From Pseudobacteriovorax sp. (GTDB lineage Bacteria > Bdellovibrionota_B > Oligoflexia > Oligoflexales > Oligoflexaceae): DNA of 47,804 nt. Below the pieces are notes generated by a model, which saw only the letters and a list, made by a program, of their open reading frames with translations, ran no database searches and was not told where the DNA came from. Below, piece after piece: positions 8,626 to 16,756 of the stretch. The number at the start of each line of letters is the position of its first letter. The first letter of the stretch is position 1. Location: positions 1 through 47,804 of the forward strand of contig JABSRP010000049.1 in NCBI GenBank assembly GCA_013215145.1, written 5' to 3'. The translations under genes were made by a program, and so were the position numbers.

Positions 8626-8631
8626 CTCCTT
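8626..8631 (-). promoter_or_regulatory. Ribosome binding site pointing to an ATT start
   Basis: AAGGAG on the minus strand overlaps an in-frame TAA (8632-8630) and sits 8 bases from ATT 8617 but 32 bases from the first ATG (8593). No ATG, GTG or TTG occurs in frame between them. Starting at ATT gives the signal peptide an Asn-Arg-Arg-Arg n-region that the ATG start lacks. Confidence 0.6.
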
Positions 8632-8797
8632 AAAGATAAAGGATGCGTGAATTAAGATCTGTCGCCAGACCCTCTTCTACTTCCTTTTCTATCGGTGCGT
8701 TCTTTTTTCTATGAGATTAGCAAGCAGGCAAATATTACCTCATGGTTTCCACTGGTCACCATAAGGTCATTGATAGGTCAAGTTTTGAGTATATAAA

Positions 8798-9619
8798 CTA
8801 AGGATTTCCCTGGTAGTAATAGTCATATTTTTGCAGAAGCCCACTCGTAAAGCTCCAAGCGTCCTGATGCGAAATAGTACCGCCTTCAGGAAAGATAATT
8901 TTTAAATAAAGACCATTGGGAGTCTTAGACTTATACCCAGAAAGGATTCTATGAAGTTCTTGCTCACTTACGACACGTACCGGAGCTTCTGGGGTTTTTA
9001 ATCGAATCGTTTGTGAATTCGTATTTTGGAGCAGGGACACCTCAAGGACGACTTTTCCCTTCGGAGATCTGGCTGGCCTTAATAGCTTTTGGTATTTGTC
9101 CTTTAGACTAAGGTAGTCTAGTTCCTGTCTTTTTATGCTACCCTGAAGATCATTAATCGTCAGCTCCTGCCGCCGGACTTCGGAATCAAGATTGGAAATC
9201 TGCTGATTTGCACCTTCAAGTTTTGAATCAAGACTTGAGATAACTTGCTCTCTAGCTACCAATTCTCCACGTAAATCTTCGTTGGACAAACGGAAGCTTT
9301 CAAGCAACATGGCCGAAGATTCTTTTTCCGCCTCCATATCCATAAGCCTGAGACGCAACGATGAAATCGTTTGATCTCTTGACTCCAATTGTGCCGCAAG
9401 AGATTCATTTTTTTCTTCAGCCAGTTGGGCGGTTGCCGAGACTTTTTGCTCGGCTAAAATAGAGTTCTTCAATTGAATGACCAAGTCTGAGTTCTTTATC
9501 ATAAGAACCACCATGACAAGAAGAAAAATCATGACAATAAGCATCATGATGTCGGCAAACGATGGCCAAAAATTTTCTTCTTCCATGTCTTCAGCTTGTA
9601 GATAGCGCTGCCACTTCAT
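8798..9619 (-). CDS. MotB/ExbD-like stator protein with long coiled coil, no OmpA domain
   Basis: 273 residues. An N-terminal Phe-Trp-Pro-Ser-Phe-Ala-Asp-Ile-Met-Met leads into a single membrane helix (about 22-42); Asp23 matches the ion-binding Asp of MotB/ExbD/TolR. A coiled coil follows (about 45-170), with recurring Leu-Glu-Ser-Arg and Ile-Ser-Ser-Leu units. The last 85 residues are a small mixed domain that does not show the OmpA/MotB peptidoglycan-binding motif. ATG 9619 overlaps the stop of the upstream MotA-like gene by 4 bases, so the two are co-translated and should form a 5:2-type ion-driven unit. What it drives is unknown. Architecture recalls ZorB of Zorya defence, but no Zor effectors lie nearby and ZorB has an OmpA domain. 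Confidence 0.72.
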   Translation of the reverse strand: MKWQRYLQAEDMEEENFWPSFADIMMLIVMIFLLVMVVLMIKNSDLVIQLKNSILAEQKVSATAQLAEEKNESLAAQLESRDQTISSLRLRLMDMEAEKESSAMLLESFRLSNEDLRGELVAREQVISSLDSKLEGANQQISNLDSEVRRQELTINDLQGSIKRQELDYLSLKDKYQKLLRPARSPKGKVVLEVSLLQNTNSQTIRLKTPEAPVRVVSEQELHRILSGYKSKTPNGLYLKIIFPEGGTISHQDAWSFTSGLLQKYDYYYQGNP

Positions 9620-10551
9620 GATAATTCTTCTTTATCAAGTCGAAATCCCTTGCTGAGATTATCATTGATTTGCGAGATACCTGTTAGCATACCATTGATA
9701 TTTGAGCTGTAGGTTTGGGCAGCATCAGCAAATTTTTCGCTAGTTACCATTAAGTGCTGATGATGCTCTGCAATTTTAGTTGCGGCCAGGTTTAGGCTAT
9801 CAACCAAACTCACAATTTTCGGAGCTAAAACTGACTCATCCACCAAAAATCTGGGACCAAGTTGTAGGGTCGTCAGACGCTCCACCGTATACTGGAGATT
9901 GCTTTGAACCGCCATATAACGACTCAAGAAAAAGCGAAACAACACATAAGTCACGATTCCTGTCATGGTAGTGGAAAGTGCAGTAGACATTCCATTTAAA
10001 ACAGCCCCGAGATCATTGACGCTATCAACCGTCGCAATGAGGTTAGATGCGCCTAGCAGCGCTATAGCTAAAGAAAGGATCGTACCTAACATACCTATCA
10101 AAACCAAAATGCCGGCTACAAACTTCGGAAAAGTTAGTTTTGCGTGAAGCTCCACCGATAGGAGATCACCCAATCTTTGCAGATCAATCTTCTCTTGTCT
10201 TTGGTGTGCACTTTGCAGAATATGGTAGCGTTGACCGACAATCGATTCACTCGGGATCCCAAACATGGGGTCTTTCGAGTCTTTACTTATGTTTTGGAAC
10301 AACTTTTGAACGGCTAATTCTTCCTTGCGAAAAGCCACCATTGAGACAAGGATATATAAGGTCGCCAAAGAGAATAGTCCAAGAATTATGGAATTAACCA
10401 CAAAACCCACAGCGGTAGACCGCGCACCAAGGTAAAAACCCATCAAGAAATCAGCAAACAATAAGGCCATGGCCGAAGCAAACAGGCAACACAACAAAAT
10501 TTGTAAGACAGCACCAGTGCTGCGAACCTTGTAATGAACTGAATACGTCAT
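9616..10551 (-). CDS. MotA/TolQ/ExbB-like proton-channel protein
   Basis: 311 residues from ATG 10551, which has AGGAG upstream; a 19-residue extension to 10608 has no ribosome site. Membrane helices lie near residues 14-38, 48-72, 143-168 and 190-212. The third contains Leu-Ile-Gly-Met-Leu-Gly-Thr-Ile-Leu-Ser-Leu and the fourth Gly-Met-Ser-Thr-Ala-Leu-Ser-Thr-Thr-Met-Thr-Gly, the two pore-lining signatures of TolQ/ExbB/MotA. The C-terminal 90 residues are helical and cytoplasmic. It forms an operon with the MotB-like gene downstream (ATGA overlap). It is not flagellar MotA: no other flagellar gene is present. Confidence 0.78.
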   Translation of the reverse strand: MTYSVHYKVRSTGAVLQILLCCLFASAMALLFADFLMGFYLGARSTAVGFVVNSIILGLFSLATLYILVSMVAFRKEELAVQKLFQNISKDSKDPMFGIPSESIVGQRYHILQSAHQRQEKIDLQRLGDLLSVELHAKLTFPKFVAGILVLIGMLGTILSLAIALLGASNLIATVDSVNDLGAVLNGMSTALSTTMTGIVTYVLFRFFLSRYMAVQSNLQYTVERLTTLQLGPRFLVDESVLAPKIVSLVDSLNLAATKIAEHHQHLMVTSEKFADAAQTYSSNINGMLTGISQINDNLSKGFRLDKEELS

Positions 10552-10704
10552 AAATACATATCTCCTATCAGATGATCTCATCCTAGCATGACTTTTTGAA
10601 CACCCCAAGCAGGAAACCCAGTTTACCCGAAAAAGGTTTTTAAATCATATAATTGAACGTGTTAGAATCAGGATCTCAGAAGAAAAAACTTGGGAGTTTA
10701 TGAG

Positions 10705-11316
10705 TTGAAACAAGTGGGGATCTACTACCGAGTATCGACAGACAAACAAGACTTAGCAAGCCAAAAAAATGCTGTCGAAGACTGGCTGAAACGTTTGCCA
10801 AAAGCTAAGCAACCATCATCCATCAAAGTTTTTGAAGACAGAGGGATCTCTGGGAAAACATCTCGGCGCCCAGGCTACCAAGCCTTATTAAAGGCGGCCT
10901 TTACACACGAGATCGACACGATAGTGGTCTATCGGCTGGATCGCATCAGCCGCAACGCAACCGAAGCCATACAGACGCTTTTATCCCTTGATCAGGCCGG
11001 AGTCGCTTTTATTTCGATCACCCAGGCTGTTCTCAACTTAGGTCACGACAACCCGTTTCGAAGAACCATGCTAGCCGCATTTTCTGAAATCGCTGAGATC
11101 GAACGCGAAACGATCGTTTCGCGAGTAAGAAGCGGGCTTAAGGCAGCCAAAGATCGCGGTGTCGTCCTCGGCAGACCGAAGAAATTTTCCCGGGAACAAC
11201 AAGATCATGTCAGAGAATTAAGGAAGAAGGGATTGACCTATAAGGCGATAAGCGAGCAAACTGGTTTGAGCCATGGTAGTGTCCAGAACCTCGTCAAAGG
11301 TCCTGATCTTAGTTAA
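10705..11316 (+). CDS. Small serine recombinase (resolvase/invertase family), copy 1
   Basis: 203 residues from TTG 10705, which has GGGAG eight bases upstream; this gives the same length and N-terminus as copy 2 at 25507. The catalytic domain opens with Ile-Tyr-Tyr-Arg-Val-Ser-Thr-Asp-Lys-Gln (nucleophile Ser11) and has Val-Tyr-Arg-Leu-Asp-Arg-Ile-Ser-Arg-Asn, with a long E-helix region up to about 155. A helix-turn-helix domain (about 165-198) ends the chain. It is complete, with no transposon ends or target-site duplications recognised around it. Its 3' end overlaps the convergent cheY-like gene by 4 bases. The recombination site is unknown. Confidence 0.88.
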   Translation: MKQVGIYYRVSTDKQDLASQKNAVEDWLKRLPKAKQPSSIKVFEDRGISGKTSRRPGYQALLKAAFTHEIDTIVVYRLDRISRNATEAIQTLLSLDQAGVAFISITQAVLNLGHDNPFRRTMLAAFSEIAEIERETIVSRVRSGLKAAKDRGVVLGRPKKFSREQQDHVRELRKKGLTYKAISEQTGLSHGSVQNLVKGPDLS

Positions 11317-11678
11317 GGTAGAAGTCGTTTAAGAATCAAGGATATGGCCTCGTCTTTAAAAGGCTTCACCAGCCAAGCTTTAACTCCAGATTCTTTTGCC
11401 GCAGCCTTGATGCTGTCATCGCCAATTTCTGTTGTGATCATGATGATGGGAGGTGGCTTACCCTCTGAAATCGTGGAGATTTTTCTACACATCTCAAGCC
11501 CTGTCAGCACAGGCATGTTGTGGTCAGATAGGATCAGATCCACATTACCCTTTTGGTAAACCTCTACACCTTCCTGTCCGTTTGTCGCCAACAACACGGC
11601 ATGACCGGCTTTCTCAATCAAATCTCGAATGTTGTTTCGTTGCATTTCCGAATCATCAACAACCAAAACAGTAGCCAT
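11313..11678 (-). CDS. Single-domain response regulator (CheY-like)
   Basis: 121 residues from ATG 11678 (GGAGG five bases upstream). Only a receiver domain is present: acidic pocket Asp8-Asp9, phospho-acceptor Asp52 in Leu-Ser-Asp-His-Asn-Met-Pro, a Thr-Thr switch near 86 and Lys in Val-Lys-Pro-Phe-Lys near 107. With no output domain it can act as a phosphate shuttle or bind a partner directly. It could serve the HPt kinases of the region, which lack their own receivers; this is inference. Confidence 0.88.
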   Translation of the reverse strand: MATVLVVDDSEMQRNNIRDLIEKAGHAVLLATNGQEGVEVYQKGNVDLILSDHNMPVLTGLEMCRKISTISEGKPPPIIMITTEIGDDSIKAAAKESGVKAWLVKPFKDEAISLILKRLLP

Positions 11679-12090
11679 CAGTCCCTCCGTTGGCTTTTCC
11701 AGCTTCCCATTCATAATACCACAAAATGCAAGTGACTTTTCAAGTACCACCCACATCAAATTCGAAGAAACCGAAATCTAAGCAGTAACTAACGTATAAT
11801 TATAGAAATTTTTGCGTACCTAGCGCAACCAGGAAATATTTGCCAGAATCCTAGTTCCAATTCTTGACATGATATATGCGAGACATTGTGAGTGCTGCGG
11901 TGAAATGATGACCAAAACAGAGGTAACCGACACGAAACCGCCTTCAGGTAGGAAGGTCCGTCCGTCACCAACTATATACGTGCTTATCCTATGTACACCA
12001 GGGATCTTTAAGTGTACCTTCAATCAGGATGTATGGTTTAAATCACCCATCGCAATGTTTTTATGACTCACAGGGGGGAGGCCTTAAAGT
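11679..12090. other. 412-base divergent intergenic region (cheY-like / trkA)
   Basis: This region must carry the promoters of both flanking genes. A 65-codon frame at 11869-12066 contains Cys-x-Cys-Cys but has no convincing ribosome site. No strong hairpin or sigma-54 site was seen. Confidence 0.5.
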
Positions 12091-13446
12091 TTGAAACAAG
12101 GCTCGAAGGATATTGTGATATCGGGAGCAGGGGAAGTCGGTAGCTTTGCCGCCCAACTTCTCTCGGAAAACGGTCACAATGTAACCGTCATCGATGAAAA
12201 CAGCGATTGCCTGGAAAGGCTGTCTCAAATAGTCGAAGCGCGTATGGTCCTCGGCTCGTCCTGCCACGCTCATGTGCTATCAGATGCCAATATAAAATCC
12301 TGCGACGTGATGATTGCTGCCACGAGTCTGGATGAAATCAATTTACTTTCAGGGGCCCTTGGCAAACAGCTAGGAGCCCGCAAAGTTATTTCAAGAATTC
12401 ACAACAGAAACTACCGCAGTTCAAAGCTCTTTGACTATGCCAAAGGTCTCGGCATTGACCACTTAATTTACCCCGAGGAACTAACATCACGTTCTATTTG
12501 CTCTCACATCAATGACCCCGGAGTGATGGCAATACAAAGTTTTGCTAGGGATCAAATTGAATTGCATCAATATCGTATTGATCACAACAGCAAAGTCATC
12601 AATCTTCCTCTGAAGCGCGTCAAGCTCCCAATTGGCATCCGCATCATCAAGCTTAGGCGCGATGGTGACCTGGTGATACCCAATGCAGATACCGTGCTGG
12701 CCCCCAATGATATTGTCACCATGATTGGACCGAGAGAAAAGTATCGCCAGATCAAAGGGATATTTTCGAAAGAAAAACGTAAAGGCAAAGAAATTGCTAT
12801 CGCTGGAGGCAGTTCCACATCTGAATGGGTAATCGCCCACCTCCGCAGCCAGGATGTCTCTATCCGCCTATTCGAAAGGAACCTGGAGCGAGCCAACGAA
12901 CTAGCAGAAAAGTATCCCAATATAACTGTCATTGCAGCAGATACCTTAGATCTTCATACGTTCGAAAGCGAACATCTCGAGCGATGCTCTGATTTGCTGG
13001 CTCTATCCGACAATCAAGAGCGCAACATCCTGGTAGCACTTCAAGCGAAAAAACTAGGAGTCGAATCAACATTTGCCGTAATTCATAATTCGACTTACTT
13101 AAGCGCTCTAGAGGAGGTCGGTATCGACTTCTGTTATAGCCCTAGGATGGAGGCAGCAAAAGAGCTCCTTAGACTCATGGACGATTCACCGATCAAAACG
13201 ATTACCACTCTAGGGGACGGTGCGTTTCACGTCTACGAACTCACAGCAAAGCATGGATCAGCGGTGGACAGTCCCTTGCATAATATAAACTTCCCCGAAA
13301 ATACCTTTATCGCAGCCATTCAGCGACGTCAGCTGGTCTTCTCACCAGAAGCAAGCGATGCAGTTAAAACCGATGATATCATCATTGTGATCGGTCCAGA
13401 AGGCATCGAAAAAGATCTACTCATGCTCTATGGAAGCGAAACATGA
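12091..13446 (+). CDS. trkA: Trk potassium uptake regulator TrkA
   Basis: 451 residues, the usual size for a two-lobed TrkA. It starts at TTG 12091, about ten bases after GGGGGGAG. Two NAD-binding RCK lobes are visible: Ile-Ser-Gly-Ala-Gly-Glu-Val-Gly-Ser near residue 10, and Ile-Ala-Gly-Gly-Ser-Ser-Thr-Ser-Glu near 235, each followed by an RCK_C segment. It forms the cytoplasmic gating ring of the TrkH potassium channel in response to nucleotide. The TGA stop overlaps the ATG of trkH (ATGA), a classical operon. Confidence 0.93.
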   Translation: MKQGSKDIVISGAGEVGSFAAQLLSENGHNVTVIDENSDCLERLSQIVEARMVLGSSCHAHVLSDANIKSCDVMIAATSLDEINLLSGALGKQLGARKVISRIHNRNYRSSKLFDYAKGLGIDHLIYPEELTSRSICSHINDPGVMAIQSFARDQIELHQYRIDHNSKVINLPLKRVKLPIGIRIIKLRRDGDLVIPNADTVLAPNDIVTMIGPREKYRQIKGIFSKEKRKGKEIAIAGGSSTSEWVIAHLRSQDVSIRLFERNLERANELAEKYPNITVIAADTLDLHTFESEHLERCSDLLALSDNQERNILVALQAKKLGVESTFAVIHNSTYLSALEEVGIDFCYSPRMEAAKELLRLMDDSPIKTITTLGDGAFHVYELTAKHGSAVDSPLHNINFPENTFIAAIQRRQLVFSPEASDAVKTDDIIIVIGPEGIEKDLLMLYGSET

Positions 13447-14984
13447 AATTCAGTGCCATAGGTAAAATCCTCGGATTGCTCCTGTTGTTATTAACAGGAG
13501 GAATGGTGTTTCCTTTGGCAATCGCTTCCTACGATTTTTTCTCTGGAAGCGATCCATACAACATCATTCCATTGCAAGGTATCTTAACGGGAATGGGTGC
13601 GGGCCTCCTAGTAAGCATGGCCTTGCTTTACCTAAATCGCGATGCCGAGACTAACATTGGCAGTTCGGAAGCCATCTTACTTGTGTTTTTATCATGGTCT
13701 GTTGGAGCCGTCATCGCCTCTCTTCCGTTTTTCTTTTGGGCTCAGTACTTTTATCGAGCAACCTCTATCGCGTCACCTTTCATCAATTTCTTTAACTGCC
13801 TTTTCGAGGGTGTTAGTGGCCTCACAACAACGGGAGCATCGATTCTATCAGATATACCAGCCGTACCCGACGCCCTCCTCTTCTGGCGAGCCTTTATTCA
13901 ATGGTATGGAGGCCTGGGTATCGTTGTATTGTTTGTTGCCATCCTCCCCATGATTGCCGGCGGTAACAAAAGGCTTTTTTCTGCCGAAGCAACGGGAATA
14001 TCAAAGGACGGCAATACTCCCAAGATTCAAGAAACGGCCCAAACTCTGTGGCTTATTTATGTGTGCTTTACCGTAGTACAAATTGTGCTTATGCTGATCG
14101 TCGAACCGGAAATGGGCCTTTTTGCTGCGTCGACTCTTTCTTTTTCCACAGCTGCAACCGCAGGATTTAGTATCTTTAACGAAAGCGCCGGAGGGTTATC
14201 ACCAGCTGTTCAATGGATCATAATATCCTTTATGTTGATATCTGGGGTTAACTTTGGACTATATTACCAGGTTCTACAAGGGCGTTGGCGTAGTCTCTTC
14301 AACGACACCGAATTCAAAACCTATGTTGGGATTGTATTCTTCGCCATATTGATCATTGCCTGGAATATCGAAGATATTGGCTATAATGATATGTCCGCAC
14401 AATTAGCCATCAAAGATCCCGAGACTATCGCTCGCGATGCCGCGTTTCAAGTGGCTTCTATCCAGACCACCACTGGTTTTAGCAATGCCAATTTTGACTC
14501 TTGGCCAGCACTCAGTCACTTTGTACTACTGGCACTGATGTTTATCGGCGGTTGTGGTGGCTCCACAGGCGGTGGCATCAAGGTATCCAGAATTGTTGTG
14601 GCGTTTAAGCTTTTCTTTTCCCAATTGGAAAAGGTCTATCGCCCAGCAGTCATCAGACCAGTGAAAATCGGAGGATCCGTACTAACTGATGCTATGAAAC
14701 AGGCAATCATCCTCCACATCTTAGCCGTCATATTTTTATCCTTTTTAGGTGGTGTCCTACTTATCATTTTCGAACCCGAGATCGATCATTACACAGCGTT
14801 TACCGCTTCGGTAGCTACAATAAATAATATTGGACCGGGGTTTAGTATGGTTGGAGCTACAGAGAATTATAGCTGGATGTCTGATCAATCCAAATCTCTT
14901 CTTATCTTGTGGATGCTCATCGGACGACTCGAAGTTTTTACCGTCCTCGTTTTATTCACCAGACGATTTTGGAAGCAAAATTAA
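13443..14984 (+). CDS. trkH: Trk potassium uptake membrane protein TrkH
   Basis: 513-residue inner-membrane channel made of four M1-P-M2 repeats. The four selectivity-filter loops are visible in order: Gly-Leu-Thr-Thr-Thr-Gly-Ala-Ser, Ala-Ala-Thr-Ala-Gly-Phe-Ser, Thr-Thr-Thr-Gly-Phe-Ser, and Asn-Ile-Gly-Pro-Gly-Phe-Ser. It moves K+ with TrkA as its partner. A Gly-Gly-Cys-Gly-Gly-Ser-Thr-Gly-Gly-Gly-Ile-Lys segment after the third filter is the gating loop region. It ends 11 bases before the convergent binding-protein gene. Confidence 0.94.
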   Translation: MKFSAIGKILGLLLLLLTGGMVFPLAIASYDFFSGSDPYNIIPLQGILTGMGAGLLVSMALLYLNRDAETNIGSSEAILLVFLSWSVGAVIASLPFFFWAQYFYRATSIASPFINFFNCLFEGVSGLTTTGASILSDIPAVPDALLFWRAFIQWYGGLGIVVLFVAILPMIAGGNKRLFSAEATGISKDGNTPKIQETAQTLWLIYVCFTVVQIVLMLIVEPEMGLFAASTLSFSTAATAGFSIFNESAGGLSPAVQWIIISFMLISGVNFGLYYQVLQGRWRSLFNDTEFKTYVGIVFFAILIIAWNIEDIGYNDMSAQLAIKDPETIARDAAFQVASIQTTTGFSNANFDSWPALSHFVLLALMFIGGCGGSTGGGIKVSRIVVAFKLFFSQLEKVYRPAVIRPVKIGGSVLTDAMKQAIILHILAVIFLSFLGGVLLIIFEPEIDHYTAFTASVATINNIGPGFSMVGATENYSWMSDQSKSLLILWMLIGRLEVFTVLVLFTRRFWKQN

Positions 14985-14995
14985 TAGGATTGTCT

Positions 14996-16756
14996 CTACT
15001 TGATGTCTAGATACTTGTAGCGGATACCCTCCAATCCCGACGGTACAAAATTCTGAATACGACGACTAATTACCCCCACAGAGATGGGAGCATCCTGCAG
15101 AATAACAGGAATATCCTCGTAGATGATTTGATTCATCTCCTTAAACAAGGCATAACGCTCAGGTCCGTTGCGCATTCCTCTAATTTGCTCATAAATCGTA
15201 TCAAATTTCTGGTTTGCATAGGCACCAGCGTTGGGACCGGGAGGACGATTCTTTGAATAAAGCAAAGAATAAAGGTTCTCGGCATCTGGATAATCCGCGG
15301 TCCAACCAAAAAAAGCCATTTGAAAGCGGCCTCCCGTTAGTTTCTGCAAGTATTCCGAAAACGGCTGAAAATTAGCTTTTAGTTTAATGCCAAGCTTAGC
15401 AAATTCATTCTTCATAAATTCAAATACCGCTTGATCGTTTTTCGTGACCCGCGACATTTCTAAAACCAACTCCGGTAGCCCCTTACCCCGTGGATAACCA
15501 GCCTCTGCTAAAAACCTCGCCGCCTTTCCCAGGTCATGCTGATACCAGGTAACACCGGATACATCATCAATATTTCCTGCAATTCCTTTGGGAACAATAG
15601 ACGCTAGTGGGATCCCCCTTCCGTTCGCAAGCAACTCTAGAGTGCTCAAGGTATCTATGGCATAAGCGATAGCTTTTCTTAGTTTTCTATTACTCCCTAA
15701 AAGCTCATCTTCCATATTGAATTTAATTAGATTAACACCAGCCTGAATAGACGAATAGATGCGAAACTCATCTCGGTACTGATTTTGGATATGAAAACTT
15801 CCATCATCACCCTTATAAGCCATCTCTTTAAACTTCTCACGTGATAATGGCATAATTTGAATCTCACCCAACTTAAATTTTTTCTCGACCTGGGTAGGGT
15901 CTTTAACCAAAGGCAAATGTACCTCATCCACAAAAGGTAGCTTTCTGCCTGAATTTGCTTTTTTTTCAATAGTTTCCCCGTTCTGAATGGCATCGGCTAC
16001 TTCAGGAAACCTATCGAAGTAATGATCATTTTTACCCAGCACAATCTGATTCTGCGATAAGGATTTAAGAAAAAAAGGACCGGTACCAATATGCTTTTTG
16101 GAGAGATCAAGGCCATACTTAAGAGCCACATCTTTTGAAACAATTGAAAGCCCAGAAAAGGCAAAAGGATAAAAGTTTAGAGGACTATCTTCGACAAATT
16201 CGATAGAAAACCGATAGCGATCGATTTTTTTCAAGCCCTTTATCTCTAGACCATCATACTGATATTGATTTCTATCCAGCTTTTGGCTTTTAGTGCGAAA
16301 CTCATCAATCCCTACGATACGTCCGCTCAGCATAAAAAAACTATAGGGATTAATCCTTGCATCAGAAAATCGTTTGATCGAATAAATAACATCGTCACTT
16401 GTGAGCTCTTGGCTTTCAGGATCACTGAATACTGGATCTGGATGAAACTGGATACCTTGTTTTAGCTCAAAAAGGTAGGTGCTTCTAGTAGCTTTTTGTT
16501 TTGAAACCTCCTTGAGCAGCAGCTTGCGAAGTTGATAAGGGCGATCTAAGTAATGATACTCAAATAGCGTATCGTAGATATTGATGATTATATCTGCCGA
16601 GGCATTATCGTACTGTCTTGGCGGATCAAGATTTTTAAAGGGAACAGACCGAAAGCTCTTAACCACCTTCAGACGATTCTTCTCTCCTGACTTGGAATAG
16701 AAAAAATCAGTACACCCTAACCCGATGATAGAAAATAGAAGTAGTAATAGTCTCAT
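14996..16756 (-). CDS. Peptide/solute-binding lipoprotein (SBP_bac_5, OppA/DppA type)
   Basis: 586 residues. A Leu-rich signal ends in Ile-Gly-Leu-Gly-Cys, so Cys15 should be lipidated. The body is a full-length extracellular solute-binding protein of the OppA/DppA fold: Asp-Ile-Ile-Ile-Asn-Ile-Tyr-Asp-Thr-Leu-Phe-Glu near the N-terminus, Lys-Ile-Gly-like hinge segments, and Phe-Gly-Trp-Thr-Ala-Asp-Tyr-Pro-Asp-Ala-Glu near residue 480. No ABC permease or ATPase gene is nearby. Instead its ATG directly follows the TGA of the upstream degenerate kinase (TGAATG), so the two are translationally coupled. That suggests ligand sensing rather than transport. Confidence 0.85.
   Translation of the reverse strand: MRLLLLLFSIIGLGCTDFFYSKSGEKNRLKVVKSFRSVPFKNLDPPRQYDNASADIIINIYDTLFEYHYLDRPYQLRKLLLKEVSKQKATRSTYLFELKQGIQFHPDPVFSDPESQELTSDDVIYSIKRFSDARINPYSFFMLSGRIVGIDEFRTKSQKLDRNQYQYDGLEIKGLKKIDRYRFSIEFVEDSPLNFYPFAFSGLSIVSKDVALKYGLDLSKKHIGTGPFFLKSLSQNQIVLGKNDHYFDRFPEVADAIQNGETIEKKANSGRKLPFVDEVHLPLVKDPTQVEKKFKLGEIQIMPLSREKFKEMAYKGDDGSFHIQNQYRDEFRIYSSIQAGVNLIKFNMEDELLGSNRKLRKAIAYAIDTLSTLELLANGRGIPLASIVPKGIAGNIDDVSGVTWYQHDLGKAARFLAEAGYPRGKGLPELVLEMSRVTKNDQAVFEFMKNEFAKLGIKLKANFQPFSEYLQKLTGGRFQMAFFGWTADYPDAENLYSLLYSKNRPPGPNAGAYANQKFDTIYEQIRGMRNGPERYALFKEMNQIIYEDIPVILQDAPISVGVISRRIQNFVPSGLEGIRYKYLDIK

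Noticed and set aside
8798..10551. Zorya (ZorAB) anti-phage system.
   Set aside because: The stator partner lacks an OmpA domain and no ZorC/D/E-type genes adjoin; the neighbours are signalling genes.
11869..12066. 65-codon plus-strand frame with a Cys-x-Cys-Cys motif.
   Set aside because: No ribosome site, composition not protein-like beyond the motif, and an overlapping minus-strand frame of equal length; more likely noncoding.
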